A stretch of 64,000 bases of DNA from Neokomagataea tanensis (GCF_006542335.1 NZ_CP032485.1:1746501-1810500); one strand, 5' to 3'. Positions 27,690 to 36,909 are shown, counted from the first letter of the stretch. The notes: a model not told the origin generated them from the letters alone. Translations and numbers: made by a program.

Positions 27690-27996
27690 ACTAAGGGCTT
27701 TCTAATGGATGTAGGAGTATTCTACAAGAGGTGAATAAGGTGAAAAGTTTGCTAAAAGTTAATAATAAAAACCTTAGAATTGGCAGTTATTCGAAAGTTT
27801 TAAATAAACCGTCTACTATAAGCATTTGTTTTAGAAAAATTTTTATTGACCTGATGACAAATAATTGCATTTTTTTAATCTGGACTAAAAAAGTCCCAAT
27901 GCGTTACATTTCGATGAAATTACAACATTGAATTACAACGCTGTAATGTAATATGTCTACCCCGATCAGATGTGGAATGAGGGAGAGCGATAGAAA
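27690..27996. other. Intergenic region between tRNA-Arg and the XRE regulator
   Basis: About 300 bp, very AT-rich. It must carry the tRNA promoter on the minus strand near 27690-27730 and the regulator promoter near 27900-27960. No coding frame is convincing. Confidence 0.5.
27917..27947 (+). promoter_or_regulatory. Candidate operator upstream of the XRE regulator
   Basis: Two direct copies of AATTACAAC-R-Y-TG (27918-27930 and 27931-27943) lie in tandem. The second forms the palindrome ATTACA-ACGC-TGTAAT (27932-27947). They sit 50-80 bp before the regulator start, as expected for autoregulation; binding is inferred. Confidence 0.45.
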
Positions 27997-28410
27997 ATGG
28001 AGGATGCTGACTGTATGGTCCAAAACAAGCAATCAGTAGAGGACAATGTATCGTCCCCTGGACTTGACCTCGGGAGACGCATTCGACTTCTGCGCGAAAT
28101 GGCTGGACTTAGTCAATTACAGTTGGCCCAGAAGGTAGGTATTTCTCGTTCCGCTGTTGCATTTTGGGAAACGGGGCGGGCCGGTCATGTCGGCAAGCAT
28201 CTTGGCGCATTGGCAAACGTGCTTGGCGTCGAGCCTCAAGTGCTTTTGACGGGCATGGCTGCGAAGGACATTCCAGCAGTGCTTACTCCCGATGAGGATG
28301 TAATACTAAAGCTCTATCGCCAATTAGACCCGCTTATTAAGCTGCAAACTCAAAAATGGGTTGAACGCAGAGTTAAAGAAGCTAAGCAGGGCAAGTTTTC
28401 TGAAGAATGA
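27997..28410 (+). CDS. XRE-family helix-turn-helix transcriptional regulator
   Basis: A 137-residue protein. Residues ~25-85 form a Cro/C1-type HTH: LGRRIRLLREMAGLSQLQLA, QKVGISRSAVAFWETGRA and LANVLGVEPQVLL. The C-terminal ~50 residues are helical and charged, possibly for dimerisation, with no sensor or peptidase domain. A GGGAGAGCGA stretch precedes the ATG at 27997; a second ATG at 28015 is possible. It lies just outside the integrative element and is closed by a strong terminator. Confidence 0.85.
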   Translation: MEDADCMVQNKQSVEDNVSSPGLDLGRRIRLLREMAGLSQLQLAQKVGISRSAVAFWETGRAGHVGKHLGALANVLGVEPQVLLTGMAAKDIPAVLTPDEDVILKLYRQLDPLIKLQTQKWVERRVKEAKQGKFSEE

Positions 28411-28435
28411 ACTTCGCAAGAGAAGTTAGGTGGTT

Positions 28436-28463
28436 AGGCCGGATTTAAAGCCCGGCCTTTTTT
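28436..28463 (+). terminator. Rho-independent terminator after the XRE gene
   Basis: GGCCGG / CCGGCC stem followed by TTTTTT; it also abuts the end of the convergent DUF1737 gene. Confidence 0.85.
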
Positions 28464-28464
28464 G

Positions 28465-28656
28465 TTATGCGGAGGTGTCAGGCCACAATACGGCCTGTGC
28501 GACTATGACGTCTTTGCCGTTAAAGGTGCAGGAAGGGGAGCCATAAAGGCGGTACCCAATTGCTAAAGCCTCCGAAATTCGGCGACAAAAGTTGGAATCA
28601 TCTTTGCCCGTAATGAGGCGGTAAACTGGTTTACCGTCCGGTGGCGAGGTATTCAT
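28465..28656 (-). CDS. DUF1737 family small protein
   Basis: A 63-residue protein matching DUF1737: PPDGKPVYRLITGKDDSNFC, RISEALAIGYRLYGSPS and the closing VIVAQAVLWP. The family is small, soluble and uncharacterised. It begins 12 bp after the helicase stop on the same strand and is probably co-transcribed with it. Confidence 0.8.
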   Translation of the reverse strand: MNTSPPDGKPVYRLITGKDDSNFCRRISEALAIGYRLYGSPSCTFNGKDVIVAQAVLWPDTSA

Positions 28657-28668
28657 TTTAATTATCCC

Positions 28669-31140
28669 TTACTTGCGGCGGGCACGCTTGGCGGGTTTTT
28701 GTCCAAGAGACAGGGTCTTGCGGCCTTTCTTGGGGAATGAATGCGTTTGTGGCCCACGCTCTGAGCGTGCATTCTTCGGGCGAGAGAAGCCGCGGTTACG
28801 CTGTTGCTTCTGGCTTTCGCGCATGCGGCTTTGGGTCCGTAGGACTTGCTCAATCCAGTCATTGAGAATGGCGGTGTTGATTTCAGCATTCTCGCGGGCT
28901 GGGTAAGCGTCCGCAAAACGCAGGGCAAGCCAGCGCCACGCAACGAGCCGCTTATGGCGTTTTTCGGCACGCTCAAGCTCTTCACGGCTTGCATGTTCGG
29001 GGTGAGGCAAGCGCCCTGTCCCCGGCGGCGGCACGGGGCGTCCAGCCGCGTGGTCAGCTGCCCAAGCCGTAAGGCGTTGAATGCCGTTATCCCGCTCGTC
29101 GATTGGGCACATGGCGTAGGTCCAGCGTGCGGAGAGGTCTAAGCCCTCCACGCCTTCAAGCGCCGCGGCGATTTCAAGCGATTGTTCCATGTCTGCAAGA
29201 CGGTAATTGGGGTCATCCGGCCGAAGGACCGCGCGCCTAATTCGCGTCAGGACACCGTAGAGACTGTCAGATTCAATCTCTTCTGCGACAACACGCACAA
29301 TATCTGAATCTGGCTGCACAAGAGGGCGCAACTCTGTGATGGGTTCAGGAGGGGCGGCGAGCATCTGCCTTACGAAGTTGGGGCTTCCCCCGCCTGCCAG
29401 AATGCAGACAATGCCCTCTTCATGTTTGCCGTAGCGTCCTGCTCGTCCACCGATTTGCTTGACTTCTTGCGACGTCAAATCGCGTGTTTGTCGCCCGTCA
29501 AATTTACGCAGAGCGCTGAAGATAACACGACGAATGGAGAGGTTGAGCCCCATTCCTATGGCGTCTGTGGCGATAAGAATATCTGCTTTGCCGTCGTTGA
29601 AGCGCGCAGCTTCTGCTCTACGGACTTCTGGGCTAAGGGCGCCGTAGACGACTGCAACGCGTCGGCCTTGAGCCATGAGTTCAGCGCGTAAGTCCAGCAC
29701 TTCTCGGCGAGAGAATGCAATAAGTGCATCGCCCGTTGTCAGTTCGGACAAGGCAAGAGGTGCGCCAGTCCTGAGCGGGCTTTTGCGTTCGAGGTGGATC
29801 TCATCGACGGGGTCGTCACAGAGTTCAGCGATGCGTTTGACGAGGGGGATGCAATCTGGTGCGCCCAAGATAAACAGATGGCGGGCGGGGACACCCATGA
29901 TGGCGGCAGTCCATGCGGCGCCACGGTCTGGGTCCGCAAGCATTTGTGCTTCGTCAATAATGGCGACGTCCACGGGCTTATGGAAGGGGCACATTTCAAC
30001 GGTTGCAGCAAGGTGGCGGGCACCGGGAACTTCAATGCGCTCTTCACCAGTGGCAAGTGACGCAGGCACACCACGGTTAAGAAGTGATTCACGGAATTCA
30101 TGGGCTAGAAGCCGCAAGGGGGCCAATGCCAAGCCGCTCTCAGCAGCAGCCAGAGCATTGAGGGCTGTATAGGATTTGCCCGAGTTGGTTGGCCCTGTAA
30201 CGAGTGTAATGCGGCGCTTCAGCGCGCGCGCAGTGCGGAAATGCGCGGCAAAGCGGTCAAGAGCTGCTACCCGGGCGATGGCTGCGTTCCCGGCTTTGTT
30301 TCCAAGGTCCAGAACTTCAGGGCGGCCTGATGACTTGATGCGCCACTCTGTGAGTTTTGAACGAATTTTTTTTAGTTCGACTGGGTCGAAGAAAAATAAT
30401 TCAATACCGTCATTGCGCGTTTCGCGGCGCGCTATCGGGAGGCGATTTTCCGCAACCCAGCGTAGTGCTTCGCGGCGCGAACATTGGAGGACACCCGGCA
30501 GTTCATCAAAGCTGATGAGACTGTCTTCCCATGCGTTGAGGCGCGCCATTTCACGCGCGCGGCGTTCTTCTGCTCTTGCTTCAATATCCGCTTGTTCGCG
30601 GGCACGGCGTTCTTCCGCGAGGCGTAAGTCGTCTTCAAAGCCGAGGTCAACACTGCCAAAGGCTTGCGCTATTGAGCGCGATAACGTGTCAAACTGACGC
30701 GCTGAGAGGATGAGACCTGTATCCGTTAGGTCTGCTCTCACATCTTCCAGCACCTGACGCGGGGTGTCCCCCATTTCCTGCCAGCGGGTTGTGAGGGTGT
30801 CGTTCAAAGCGGTGCGGAGCGTATCAGCGTTGGCTCTGGGGTCTGTAATTCCGGCGACAGCGTCTTGTGTGTCGGCTTTTGTAACCCAAACCTCACCTGC
30901 GCGGCGCGCAGTGTTCATGAGTTGGGATGCCCAATTTTTGCGGCGCACGACGCATAATGCCTCAAGAAGGGCATCTGCTGAGAGTGTGTTGTCAGCATCA
31001 AGGCGGCGAGATGCTTGCCGCAGGAGGTTGGGGCGTTCTTTAGGGGTAATCGCTAGCGAGTCGCCAAAGAGTGCTTCGGCTGCGGCTAAAGCACGTTCAG
31101 CGGGAGAAAGCGGGGCGTCAGGCAAGATATCATTGGTCAT
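28669..31140 (-). CDS. Suv3-like superfamily 2 RNA/DNA helicase
   Basis: An 823-residue helicase of the alphaproteobacterial Suv3-related group. An N-terminal helical region with a charged coiled-coil (RLAEERRAREQADIEARAEE) leads into the helicase core: Walker A VTGPTNSGKSYTALNAL at about residue 325, motif II IIDEAQMLADPDRG, and the C-terminal motifs FSRREVLDLR, ILIATDAIGMGLNL and QIGGRAGRYG. The tail of ~70 residues is Lys/Arg-rich and low-complexity, a likely nucleic-acid-binding extension. Mitochondrial Suv3 works in RNA turnover; the bacterial role is not settled. The start at 31140 (MTNDILPDA) lacks a clear ribosome-binding site, so a slightly longer form is possible. Confidence 0.85.
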   Translation of the reverse strand: MTNDILPDAPLSPAERALAAAEALFGDSLAITPKERPNLLRQASRRLDADNTLSADALLEALCVVRRKNWASQLMNTARRAGEVWVTKADTQDAVAGITDPRANADTLRTALNDTLTTRWQEMGDTPRQVLEDVRADLTDTGLILSARQFDTLSRSIAQAFGSVDLGFEDDLRLAEERRAREQADIEARAEERRAREMARLNAWEDSLISFDELPGVLQCSRREALRWVAENRLPIARRETRNDGIELFFFDPVELKKIRSKLTEWRIKSSGRPEVLDLGNKAGNAAIARVAALDRFAAHFRTARALKRRITLVTGPTNSGKSYTALNALAAAESGLALAPLRLLAHEFRESLLNRGVPASLATGEERIEVPGARHLAATVEMCPFHKPVDVAIIDEAQMLADPDRGAAWTAAIMGVPARHLFILGAPDCIPLVKRIAELCDDPVDEIHLERKSPLRTGAPLALSELTTGDALIAFSRREVLDLRAELMAQGRRVAVVYGALSPEVRRAEAARFNDGKADILIATDAIGMGLNLSIRRVIFSALRKFDGRQTRDLTSQEVKQIGGRAGRYGKHEEGIVCILAGGGSPNFVRQMLAAPPEPITELRPLVQPDSDIVRVVAEEIESDSLYGVLTRIRRAVLRPDDPNYRLADMEQSLEIAAALEGVEGLDLSARWTYAMCPIDERDNGIQRLTAWAADHAAGRPVPPPGTGRLPHPEHASREELERAEKRHKRLVAWRWLALRFADAYPARENAEINTAILNDWIEQVLRTQSRMRESQKQQRNRGFSRPKNARSERGPQTHSFPKKGRKTLSLGQKPAKRARRK

Positions 31141-31344
31141 GGGTTTATTACTGCGACATTCCCGTTTTTCGTTCAATCGCAATCAACGAAGTTCTCTTTT
31201 CCACGATCATGAAACGTATTCCCGATGCGGGGCGGGGTTTTCTCCTTATGAGTCTTTAGGCTACAACACTCGCCCCTAATCAGGCTGGCCAGTCCCGGTC
31301 GGACCTGTGATGAGTGCTATAATTTACTGGAGAGGGAGTTTCTC

Positions 31345-32232
31345 ATGTCCCAGCCGTTGCCTTCTGCACCGACGCCTGAAATTGATGAGGCCCTGACGGG
31401 TCTGGTTCCTTATGAAGGGCACCCTCGGCAGTATCGCCTTGCTGAACCCAGCAAGGAGTATGGTCATCTGTACCCAGCAAAAGTGCTGACCGTTCATCAT
31501 TGGACGGACCGCTTGTTCAGCTTCACGACTACGCGTGACCCGGGCCTGCGTTTTGAAAACGGACAATTTGCAATGATTGGCATTGAAGTTGAGGGCAAGC
31601 CTCTACTTCGTGCGTACTCTATTGCATCGGCCAATTATGAGGATAACCTCGAATTCCTGTCCATTGCTGTTGAAGACGGGCCGCTAACGTCACGACTGAG
31701 ACACGTCAAAGTTGGTGACACGGTTCTAATTGGCCGTAAGCCTGTAGGCACGCTGCTGCTGGACAACTTGAAGCCTGGTCGTAATTTGTACTTCCTTTCT
31801 ACGGGTACAGGCCTTGCGCCCTTTATGTCCCTTATTAAGGACCCTGAAGCTTACGAGCGTTACCAAAACGTGATCCTAAGCCACACGGTGCGTATCTCGG
31901 GCGAATTGGCTTATGAAAACCACATTCGTCATGAATTGCCGAAGCATGAGTTCCTTGGGGAAATGCTGGAAGGCAAACTGCGTTACTACCCAGCTGTGAC
32001 GCGTGAAGAATATGCCGTGACAGATCGTATTACGACGCTCATTCGCAGCGGAAAGATCTTTAGCGACCTGAACATTGACGAGTTGGACCCTGAGCATGAC
32101 CGCGTCATGATCTGTGGTTCTCCAGAGATGTTGGCTGATACAGAGAAACTTCTGGAGGAGCGCGGCTTTGAAGAAGGCAACATGAACCGTAAGGGTTCTT
32201 ATGTCGTTGAGAAGGCCTTTGCGGAACGCTAA
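31345..32232 (+). CDS. fpr: Ferredoxin--NADP+ reductase
   Basis: A 295-residue flavoprotein of the plant-type FNR superfamily. The FAD domain contains LLRAYSIASANYEDNLEFLS (RxYS motif); the NADP domain contains LSTGTGLAPFMSLIKDPE and VMICGSPEM; it ends in the KGSYVVEKAF segment typical of bacterial Fpr. It has an unusual ~35-residue N-terminal extension ahead of the normal start (KVLTVHHWTD). A GGAGAGGGAG ribosome-binding site supports the ATG at 31345. It probably supplies or recycles reduced ferredoxin and works in oxidative-stress defence, consistent with gor next to it. Confidence 0.92.
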   Translation: MSQPLPSAPTPEIDEALTGLVPYEGHPRQYRLAEPSKEYGHLYPAKVLTVHHWTDRLFSFTTTRDPGLRFENGQFAMIGIEVEGKPLLRAYSIASANYEDNLEFLSIAVEDGPLTSRLRHVKVGDTVLIGRKPVGTLLLDNLKPGRNLYFLSTGTGLAPFMSLIKDPEAYERYQNVILSHTVRISGELAYENHIRHELPKHEFLGEMLEGKLRYYPAVTREEYAVTDRITTLIRSGKIFSDLNIDELDPEHDRVMICGSPEMLADTEKLLEERGFEEGNMNRKGSYVVEKAFAER

Positions 32233-32257
32233 GGCCCGCATTTAAAGTATAGGTAAC

Positions 32258-32284
32258 GCTGGCTCCTTATCTGTTGGAGCCAGC
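32258..32284 (+). terminator. Hairpin between fpr and gor
   Basis: Perfect 9-bp stem GCTGGCTCC / GGAGCCAGC, 9-nt loop, followed by ATAAAAA rather than T. It may act as a terminator or an mRNA-stabilising hairpin. Confidence 0.5.
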
Positions 32285-32303
32285 ATAAAAACGAGGCCGG
32301 GAC

Positions 32304-33686
32304 ATGCAGGAATACGATCTTTTCGTCATTGGTGGTGGATCGGGCGGTGTGCGCTGTGCGCGTATCGCGGCTCAAAACGGCGCGCGCGTTGGAATAGTTG
32401 AGCGCCGCCATTGGGGCGGTACCTGTGTGAACATTGGCTGCGTGCCTAAAAAATTAATGGTCTACGCAGCTGAATATGGTCGTTCCGTCGATGATGCCCG
32501 CAAATATGGCTGGGACGCATCTGTGCATGGGCACGACTGGGCCTCATTTATTGCGTCTAAAGACAAAGAAATCTCACGTTTGAATGGGATTTATGTCTCC
32601 TTGCTGGAAAAGGCTGGTGTAGACCTTTTTACGGGCGAAGCGCGATTTATTGACTCCGAAACCATAGAGATAGGACCGTCCCCTCTAGAGCCAAACGCTA
32701 AGCCGCAAAAAATACGCGCCAAGAACATCGTTGTCGCAACGGGCTCCACGCCGACTAAGCCAAGTATTCCTGGTGCTGAGTACGGTATAGTATCGGACGA
32801 TGCTTTCCATTTAGAAGAGCGTCCTCAGCGCGTTGCTATCATAGGTGGTGGCTATATCGGCGTTGAATTTGCAGGGATTTTTGCCGGTTTGGGGTCGTCG
32901 GTCGATTTGATTTATCGGCAAGAGCATCCGCTTCGCGGTTTTGACGACGAATTACGCACTCATTTAAGTGAACAACTCCCCCTCTACGGTATTAAGGCAC
33001 ACCCTCAAAAAACGCCTGAAAAAATTGAAAAAACGGAAACGGGCTACGCTTTGCACTTGGAGGGAGGGGCTGTCATTGAGGCGGATTGCGTTTTCTTTGC
33101 AACCGGACGGCACCCAAGAATAGAAAATCTCGGTTTAGAGAAGGCAGGTGTTGTTGTTAAAGATGGGCGCATTCCTGTGCGCATTATCAACTCCGCAACA
33201 AACGTCCCCGGTATTTATGCCATCGGCGATGTCACGGCCATGTATAATCTGACGCCAACAGCCATTGCGGAAGGGCACCTTTTGGCGGAGCGCCTCTTTG
33301 GGCAGGCCGGTCGTGAATGGTCTTTTGCTACGACGCCAAAGGCTGTGTTTTTCTCTCAGCCTTTAGCCTCCGTAGGTTTGACGGAAGAAGAGGCGTCAAA
33401 AAATCATAAGATAGATATTTACACGTCCAGTTTCAGGCCGATGCACCAGACATTGTCTGGCCGGGAAGGACGGGCTTTCATGAAATTGGTTGTGGATTCG
33501 GAGAGCCAAGTTGTGTTGGGCGCGCATATGGCGGGGCCTGAAGCGGCAGAAATTATTCAAGGTTTGGCTATTGCTGTGACGGCAGGGCTAACCAAGCGTG
33601 ATTTGGACCGGACGATTGGGCTTCATCCCACCAGCGCAGAGGAATTTGTGACGATGAGAACGCCAACACGTCATGTTGGTGGATGA
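32304..33686 (+). CDS. gor: Glutathione-disulfide reductase
   Basis: A 460-residue NADPH-dependent flavoenzyme that regenerates reduced glutathione. FAD motif GGGSGGVRCARIA at residues 10-22, redox-active disulfide C41-VNIG-C46 within GGTCVNIGCVPKK, NADPH motif IIGGGYIGVEFAGIF, the second FAD segment YAIGDVTAMYNLTP, and the C-terminal catalytic GLHPTSAEEFVTMR. The HPT-S-EE ending and length fit glutathione reductase rather than lipoamide dehydrogenase or mercuric reductase. Confidence 0.93.
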   Translation: MQEYDLFVIGGGSGGVRCARIAAQNGARVGIVERRHWGGTCVNIGCVPKKLMVYAAEYGRSVDDARKYGWDASVHGHDWASFIASKDKEISRLNGIYVSLLEKAGVDLFTGEARFIDSETIEIGPSPLEPNAKPQKIRAKNIVVATGSTPTKPSIPGAEYGIVSDDAFHLEERPQRVAIIGGGYIGVEFAGIFAGLGSSVDLIYRQEHPLRGFDDELRTHLSEQLPLYGIKAHPQKTPEKIEKTETGYALHLEGGAVIEADCVFFATGRHPRIENLGLEKAGVVVKDGRIPVRIINSATNVPGIYAIGDVTAMYNLTPTAIAEGHLLAERLFGQAGREWSFATTPKAVFFSQPLASVGLTEEEASKNHKIDIYTSSFRPMHQTLSGREGRAFMKLVVDSESQVVLGAHMAGPEAAEIIQGLAIAVTAGLTKRDLDRTIGLHPTSAEEFVTMRTPTRHVGG

Positions 33687-33801
33687 TTTTCTTTGTAAAA
33701 GAATATCGAAATAAGTTAGGGTCCGTTATTAGGTGTATAGTTGGTTTAAAAAAAATCAACAAATACTTATATGGTCTGACAAAAAGTCTCATCTAGGAGC
33801 A

Positions 33802-35529
33802 ATGATCGTGCCAACAGTTTCGTCAGGACAAATTGTTACGGTTCAGGACGCGCAGAGCAATTATCTGGTCAATGCCGGTGGCCAGTTGCGGGTGTCTTCG
33901 GGCGGGGTTGTAACCACGGTTGGGGTTTCTAGTGGCGGCCGTCTGGTCGTTTCGTCTGGTGGTACGGCGCGTAACGTCACTCTTTCCTCGGGTGGTACGA
34001 GCCGTTACAACAGCGCGAACGCTTTTGCGCAGATCGGTGCTGGCGGTACTGTCTCCGGCATTACGCTTTTTTCTGGAGCGAACATCAACAATAACGGTGG
34101 TACCATTTCAGGGGCTGTGATTTCATCCGGCGCCTTTATTCAGGATTTTAGCGGCGGCTTGGATGTTGGCGCTGTTGTGATGAATGGCGCTGAGTTGTCC
34201 ATTCAAAATGGCGCAACGGCAAGTAATACGACTGTTTCTTCGGGTGGTATTCTTACGATCCATGCGTCTTCTACGATTACGGGTCTGAATATTACATCTG
34301 GCTCTTTGTTGACTTTTGCCAGCTACACGAACCAACCAGGATACTCAGCGACGGTTGTTGGTTCGACATTGCGGGTAATGTCTGCAGGTAAAATTGTCCA
34401 GCAGGTCGGTTTGTCCACAACCGCTTATGACGGTCACAGCTTCAATATTTCCACGTCAGCCAATCAGTACGATAGCGGAGACGTTCAGGTCGTTGTGTGC
34501 TATTTGCTAGGCACGGAAATTGCGACGGCTCTCGGTCATAAGACCGTAGAAAACCTTGTTGCTGGCGACAAAGTGCTGGTTCGTCGTGGTGACGAGTTGG
34601 TTGAAGAAGAAATTTCGTGGGTTGGCCACAAAACCGTACATGTCTCAGAAGGGCAGGATGAACGCTACCCTGTGCGGATCAAGGCTAATGCGTTCGCAGA
34701 AAATGTACCCAGCAAAGACCTTTTAGTCACACCAGAACACTGCCTGTACATTGACGGTAAGTTCGTGCCGGCGCGTATGCTGGTGAACGATCACTCCATC
34801 ACAATTGATCGTTCCGCATCGACCTTTGAAGTTTATCACGTCGAGTTGGCTCAGCACGGCGTATTGGTAGCAAACGGCCTAGAGGCTGAGAGCTATCTGG
34901 ACACGGGCAATCGCTCGACCTTCAAGCAGGATGGTGATGTTGCGGTGCTCTTTAAGGGGCGTGCGAAGACATGGGAGCGCGATGCCGCTGCTGCGTTGAC
35001 CACAGAGCGTGCAGTTGTAGAGCCAATGCACTCCCGCCTTCTGGAGCGCGCTCGTGACATGGGCGTGCAGAGCGAAGTCTCCGACCGGGTCTGGACGAAT
35101 GATGCTGACCTGCACCTCGTTACAGATAATGGCCAAGTGCTACGCCCAACCCGTACAGAAGGGCGCGTTGTCTCTTTCGCTATTCCTGCGGGCGTCGCAT
35201 CAGCGCGTATCGTATCCCGCACTGTACGCCCTGCTGACGTGGTAGGCCCATTCCTTGATGACCGTCGTAAGCTGGGCGTCCTCATTGGCGACATGACCAT
35301 CGTATCGGGAAACACGATTAGCCCTGTTACCGTGCACCTGCGTGAGCAGGAGTTGGATGGTTGGTACGGCATTGAAGGCGGTATTGTGCGCTGGACCAAT
35401 GGTAATGCGCTTCTGACCTTCGGTGATGCGCAAATTGAGACCTTTGCTGACTTAACGATCACTGTTGCGGCGCAAGGGCCTTATATTCTTGAGCAGTCTG
35501 CCGAAGCTGTAAGTGCACTGAAAGCTTAA
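33802..35529 (+). CDS. AIDA-repeat and Hint-domain protein
   Basis: A 575-residue protein typical of acetic acid bacteria. The first ~220 residues are Ser/Gly-rich, beta-helix-type AIDA/autotransporter passenger repeats (VSSGGVVTTVGVSSGGRLVV, SSGGTARNVTLSSGG). A Hint (Hedgehog/intein, Hint_2-like) domain follows: it opens at CYLLGTEIATALGHKTVENL, with LVTPEHCLYIDG and VYHVELAQHGVLVANGL further on. The C-terminal ~190 residues are not recognised. No beta-barrel or classical signal peptide is visible. The ATG at 33802 has TAGGAG before it; the upstream open frame lacks one. Hint domains can self-cleave before their Cys, which would release the repeat domain (inference). Confidence 0.78.
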   Translation: MIVPTVSSGQIVTVQDAQSNYLVNAGGQLRVSSGGVVTTVGVSSGGRLVVSSGGTARNVTLSSGGTSRYNSANAFAQIGAGGTVSGITLFSGANINNNGGTISGAVISSGAFIQDFSGGLDVGAVVMNGAELSIQNGATASNTTVSSGGILTIHASSTITGLNITSGSLLTFASYTNQPGYSATVVGSTLRVMSAGKIVQQVGLSTTAYDGHSFNISTSANQYDSGDVQVVVCYLLGTEIATALGHKTVENLVAGDKVLVRRGDELVEEEISWVGHKTVHVSEGQDERYPVRIKANAFAENVPSKDLLVTPEHCLYIDGKFVPARMLVNDHSITIDRSASTFEVYHVELAQHGVLVANGLEAESYLDTGNRSTFKQDGDVAVLFKGRAKTWERDAAAALTTERAVVEPMHSRLLERARDMGVQSEVSDRVWTNDADLHLVTDNGQVLRPTRTEGRVVSFAIPAGVASARIVSRTVRPADVVGPFLDDRRKLGVLIGDMTIVSGNTISPVTVHLREQELDGWYGIEGGIVRWTNGNALLTFGDAQIETFADLTITVAAQGPYILEQSAEAVSALKA

Positions 35530-35561
35530 ACAAATCTCCCTCATGTATGAGGGGTTATGAA

Positions 35562-35592
35562 GGGGCTTCCCTCCGGGGAGGCTCCTTTTTTT
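35562..35592 (+). terminator. Rho-independent terminator after the Hint gene
   Basis: GGGGCTTCCC / GGGAGGCTCC (two G-U pairs) around TCCG, followed by seven T. Confidence 0.88.
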
Positions 35593-35724
35593 ATGGGTAA
35601 TATTTGGAAACGTAGCGTTTCCAAGGTTGTTGTTTTTTGGCATGGGATTTTACGCCAAGCTTTTTCTCATAAGCACGGCGGGAAGAGTACAGCCCGCATG
35701 ATTATTAAGAAAGGCGCGTCACGT

Positions 35725-36336
35725 ATGAAGATATTTACTGGTTTTGCTGCTGCTGTGGGTTTGGCTTTTGCGGCACCTAGTTTGGTTGATGCTCAAACCG
35801 TTACCGATCCGGCAAAAGTGCAAGCGGGTCACTACGCTGTTGAGGCTGGCCACACGCAAGTCGTTTTCTCAGTGCTGCATTTTGGGTTCACAAATTTTCA
35901 GGGTTTGTTTTCTTCAGCGTCCGGGACGCTGGATTTGGACAGCAAAGCGCCAAATGCGTCAAAATTTTCAATAACAATACCTGTATCTTCTGTTCAGACG
36001 ACTAGTGATAAACTGACTGAGGAACTGAAGGGAGCACAGTGGTTTGACGCTGCACACTATCCGAGCGCCACTTTCGTATCAAAGCAGGTGCGCCGTGTCG
36101 GTCATGACGACGCTATCATCACTGGGGATTTAACGCTGCATGGCGTTACAAAGCCCGAAACACTGAAAGTGCATTTTGTAGGGGCTGGCGTTAATCCGTT
36201 GGACAAAAAATATACTATTGGTTTCGACGCCTCGGGGACGATTAAGCGCAGCGACTTCGGCGTAAAAATGTACGTCCCGTATGTAAGTGACGAGGTGCAA
36301 CTGCACGTAGCAGGCGCTTTCGAAAAACAAGACTGA
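35725..36336 (+). CDS. YceI family periplasmic lipid-binding protein
   Basis: A 203-residue protein with a Sec signal peptide (MKIFTGFAAAVGLAFAAPSL, cleavage after VDA). The YceI lipocalin-like domain is clear: HYAVEAGHTQVVFSVLHFGF, SGTLDLDSKAPNASKFSITI, FDAAHYPSATFVSKQV, GDLTLHGVTKPETLKV and FDASGTIKRSDFGV. YceI proteins bind isoprenoid-type lipids in the periplasm; the native role is unsettled. The start was chosen for the signal peptide; a longer in-frame form from 35698 is possible. Confidence 0.88.
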   Translation: MKIFTGFAAAVGLAFAAPSLVDAQTVTDPAKVQAGHYAVEAGHTQVVFSVLHFGFTNFQGLFSSASGTLDLDSKAPNASKFSITIPVSSVQTTSDKLTEELKGAQWFDAAHYPSATFVSKQVRRVGHDDAIITGDLTLHGVTKPETLKVHFVGAGVNPLDKKYTIGFDASGTIKRSDFGVKMYVPYVSDEVQLHVAGAFEKQD

Positions 36337-36348
36337 GCATGACTTGAT

Positions 36349-36378
36349 CCACCGCCGGCTCTGATATGCTGGCGGTGG
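36349..36378. terminator. Hairpin between convergent genes
   Basis: CCACCGCC / GGCGGTGG, 14-nt loop, between the yceI-like gene and the exported protein gene at 36389. No T-tract. Confidence 0.5.
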
Positions 36379-36388
36379 GCATGTTTGT

Positions 36389-36799
36389 TTACCAGCCGTT
36401 ACCTTTTGGTGCGACCCAACCGTTACCGGTGGCATCTCCCAGTTGTCCTGATTGGACGTTGCTGCTGCCTTGGTAAGATGAACCAAATTTCGACAAATTG
36501 GCGCCTGTTACGTTGTCGCGCTCAACACCAGCAAGATGGTCTGGGTCCGGGCCATGTTGAAAGTCCGTGGAGGGAGTGTCCTGATAGCCGGGAGGTGGCG
36601 TGCGGTGTCCGCGGGCACGAAAGTGCTCTCCGCCATGGATTTGCTTATCGCTATCGGTGCTCGGTGCGGTTTTGTTGGTAGGCTGCACGGGGACAGAGCT
36701 ATATGGGGCGTTGAAGCTAGTTGCTTGAGCCATTACCTGTCCGGTTGCTAAACCGGAGAAAAGCGCAACGGTAGCAGCGTACCGGAAAAGGCGGGTCAT
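36389..36799 (-). CDS. Small exported hydrophilic protein of unknown function
   Basis: A 136-residue protein with a clear signal peptide (MTRLFRY, AATVALFSGLATG, QVMAQA). The mature part is rich in Gly, Pro, Ser, Asp and His, with no Cys and no predicted fold, and ends in a short repeat (GNGWVAPKGNGW). It resembles small disordered exported proteins of acetic acid bacteria in composition only. It is monocistronic between convergent and divergent neighbours. Confidence 0.65.
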   Translation of the reverse strand: MTRLFRYAATVALFSGLATGQVMAQATSFNAPYSSVPVQPTNKTAPSTDSDKQIHGGEHFRARGHRTPPPGYQDTPSTDFQHGPDPDHLAGVERDNVTGANLSKFGSSYQGSSNVQSGQLGDATGNGWVAPKGNGW

Positions 36800-36909
36800 G
36801 GATAATTCCTTACACCAAAAGGTCTAGGTCCCATAATCGGGCCGGGAAGCTTTAGGTTCAAGCGGCGATTGCGTGATAAAGTTTGTTTTTTGCCGTTGGA
36901 GAGCAGTTT

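Noticed and set aside
32258..32284. Riboswitch or attenuator upstream of gor
   Set aside because: Only a simple 9-bp hairpin is present, with no alternative pairing or conserved aptamer sequence.
33830..34260. Tandem DNA repeat or CRISPR-like array in the Hint gene
   Set aside because: The repetition is at protein level (SSGG-type beta-helix turns) with variable spacing and sequence; there is no constant repeat-spacer pattern. No CRISPR array was seen anywhere in the window.
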